Of a DNA stretch of 64,000 nt, positions 62,191 to 64,000 are shown piece after piece. Both the position numbers and the translations under genes were made by a program. Every line of letters starts with the position of its first letter. The stretch's first letter is position 1. The DNA is taken from positions 496,001 through 560,000 of the forward strand of contig VXAZ01003890.1 of assembly GCA_013399875.1 (NCBI GenBank), read 5' to 3'. The notes under the pieces are model-generated. The model made no database searches. It worked only from the letters and a program-made list of their open reading frames with translations, and was not told the origin of the DNA. The DNA is from Gymnorhina tibicen (Eukaryota; Chordata; Aves; Passeriformes; Artamidae).

Positions 62191-62961
62191 CTTAGGGAAT
62201 ATGTATAAATTATCTGTATATATTCTATATATACATACAGCTGGAGGTCAGATGTGCTATTCCAGATTTGTCATGTCACATCAGACACATGTTTTGTCCC
62301 TGCCTCCCTGCTAAGTGAATACTGTGTCACCTTCCTGCTGAAAGAGAGCTCAGTCCTTGGTGTGCACTCAGTGCTGAATCACAGGTGGTGGCCTCACTGC
62401 CCACCTTTGCTGTTGGTCAGTAATTTAAACAAAGAACCCAGAACTACACTCATGGTTGTCAGCAATTCTAATTCGCCCTCCGCTGTCCCTCCTCCACCTC
62501 TATAAGATGTGTTAAAATCTCAGCTAGAGGTAATTATTTTTCATATGCGAAATTTAAGCTATACATTTTTATTTCTCAGACACAGTTCATGCAAAACCCA
62601 GTTTAGGAATGAGTGTTTTGATTTAAACATCCATTAGTAAGTTCAGATTGACAGCAAAAAGAATTCATTGAGAATTTCTAAAAAAAAAGTCACACAGTTC
62701 TGGTGACCCCGTTATAAAAATGTAAGAGATTGCTGTTTCACAAGGTAAATAGCAAGCCTCATTTTCCAAGAAATTCTCCTCTGTTCAGATTCAAGGCACT
62801 AAAAATGTTCTCCAGTGGTAGAGCAACACCTGCCTGCAGGAAACCGACTTCTACAGTGTACTAAAACTATATCCTGCAGATAACAGAGGAGTATAAACAA
62901 AAGCTGTGTCACCCCACTGAATATTGAAATAATGTCATAAAACTGAGGATTCCAACTACTA

Positions 62962-63007
62962 CTACCAAAAAAAACAACCACCAACAAAACCACCAAAACC
63001 CAAAAAA
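62962..63007. repeat. A/C-rich low-complexity tract
   Basis: Runs of A and CCA/CAAA units such as ACCACCAACAAAACCACC. Low complexity only. Confidence 0.75.
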
Positions 63008-64000
63008 GCCACCTATCTTCACAGAGTTCAACATATGATTTATTGCATGCTGCTCTCAGACCCTATTATGAAGGAAATAATGAAACCCAAACCAAATGGT
63101 CCCACAATATGTTAATAAAAAACACATCTTTGCAGAAAAAAATCAAAACAGAGGCTTTACATCCATCAGATAACCTAGACCAAATGGAGCACAAACAAGG
63201 TTATGGACCCTTGTTGCACTCTAACACTCCCTTGCTTGCACCACACTGTCTTTAACTGTAAGATAGAGTTTTACCACACACTACCAACTCTTCACCCCCA
63301 TTGTCCAAGGTATTAATAAGGTTTAATTAGCAAAATAAGCATTTGCAGTAGAACTACATTTCCCAGAGTGTTATTTTTCTGCGAAGCAGTTATTTTTCAA
63401 TACCTGTCAAGATCTATATAACAGAGAACTTTCTTCTTGAACCTTTGTCAGGGAATGGATTTTAAGACCCAATTAAATCAGCCAATACAACTGTTATTGT
63501 AGAATTGTTCTCAGTTCAGGGTTTTCAGGTACTGGTAAATGAAGACAAAAGATTAAGTTTTTACAGGGGCCCTATCTTGTCTCAGCTTACTCCACTGTTG
63601 CATCTGCACAATGTTTTATATTATAACTCATTTCTTCATAACAAAATTTAAAAGAGGAATAAAATTTTCTAAGAATTTGCTCAGCCCAGGAAGTGTTAAA
63701 TAACGTGGCACAGGAAACCTCTGGGGCTAGATTGTGAGCTTTCTTCTCGGGGTCTTAAAAAATTTTAAAACATACGAAAGATTTTTTAATATGAGATAAT
63801 ATGATTTTTCACATTTTTAATGCATGTTTATTTTTATTTGTTTCAAATTTTCCTATATTGTAGCCAATGCCCTTTTTGGTGGGTTGGTTCTAAGACTCTG
63901 GAGGATCAGAAATGGATTCAGAATTCCAGGGCTGCTTTTTTCTCAATTTGGATAAAGAAACACATTAGAAATAGCAATAGCTGTATGTGAGGCCTTAGGG

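Larger units (their letters stand above)
58501..64000. other. Gene-free unique AT-rich DNA
   Basis: No gene or mobile element was recognised in the last 5.5 kb. Simple sequence: T run at 59147-59158, compound microsatellite at 62118-62190, A/C-rich tract at 62965-63006. Open frames stay below 110 codons. Confidence 0.55.

Noticed and set aside
1..64000. CRISPR array, prokaryotic operon or other bacterial system
   Set aside because: Composition, CR1 and LTR elements show vertebrate nuclear DNA; no regularly spaced repeats or dense gene packing.

Overview
The window looks like gene-poor nuclear DNA from a bird, probably a passerine. The evidence is AT-rich single-copy sequence, at least eight sense and antisense fragments of CR1 LINEs ending in the avian 3' signatures (ATTCTGTG-type or ATTCT-type terminal repeats), and three long terminal repeats of the kind common in songbird genomes. 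I see no convincing protein-coding gene. The longest open frame is 152 codons and does not begin with ATG. Open frames that read like protein turn out to be pieces of CR1 reverse transcriptase or endonuclease, or they lie inside LTRs. The window is therefore either a gene desert or a very large intron.

Layout. Bases 1-3996 are unique AT-rich DNA. At 3997-4491 there is a solo LTR flanked by a perfect 5-bp target duplication (GAAGG). A CR1 3' end lies at 9203-9480. From 9.5 to 20 kb the sequence is mostly unique, with stretches that look like conserved noncoding DNA near 10.0-10.4 and 16.1-16.7 kb; the second includes a CpG cluster and a possible 39-nt exon on the minus strand. A second solo LTR occupies 20001-20580, and an old tRNA-derived hairpin repeat lies at about 21.53-21.65 kb. 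A very degenerate CR1 RT scrap (24.72-24.85 kb) precedes a third, long LTR (about 25.16-26.60 kb). That LTR is followed by a primer-binding site complementary to tRNA-Val, and the match runs past the normal 18 nt.

From 26.7 to 33.8 kb the DNA is unique. It contains two unrelated tandem duplications that share the palindromic core GACAATATTGT, giving four copies within 1.65 kb. CR1 remnants (33.87 and 35.19 kb) flank a GC-rich island at 34.2-34.66 kb. Further CR1 3' ends lie at 39.9, 41.8, 52.1 and 52.5 kb. A cluster at 56.6-58.5 kb holds a 1.6-kb internally deleted CR1 that keeps endonuclease and RT landmarks. The block at 44.6-45.35 kb is the best-looking candidate for deeply conserved regulatory sequence. 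The last 5.5 kb are unique apart from a compound microsatellite at 62.1-62.2 kb.

No operon, CRISPR array, functional RNA gene or complete mobile element is present. The most unusual signals are the extended tRNA-Val primer-binding site, the GACAATATTGT palindromes, and the CpG-cluster/microexon candidate. Family names and homologies come from recognition by eye; no alignment or database search was run.
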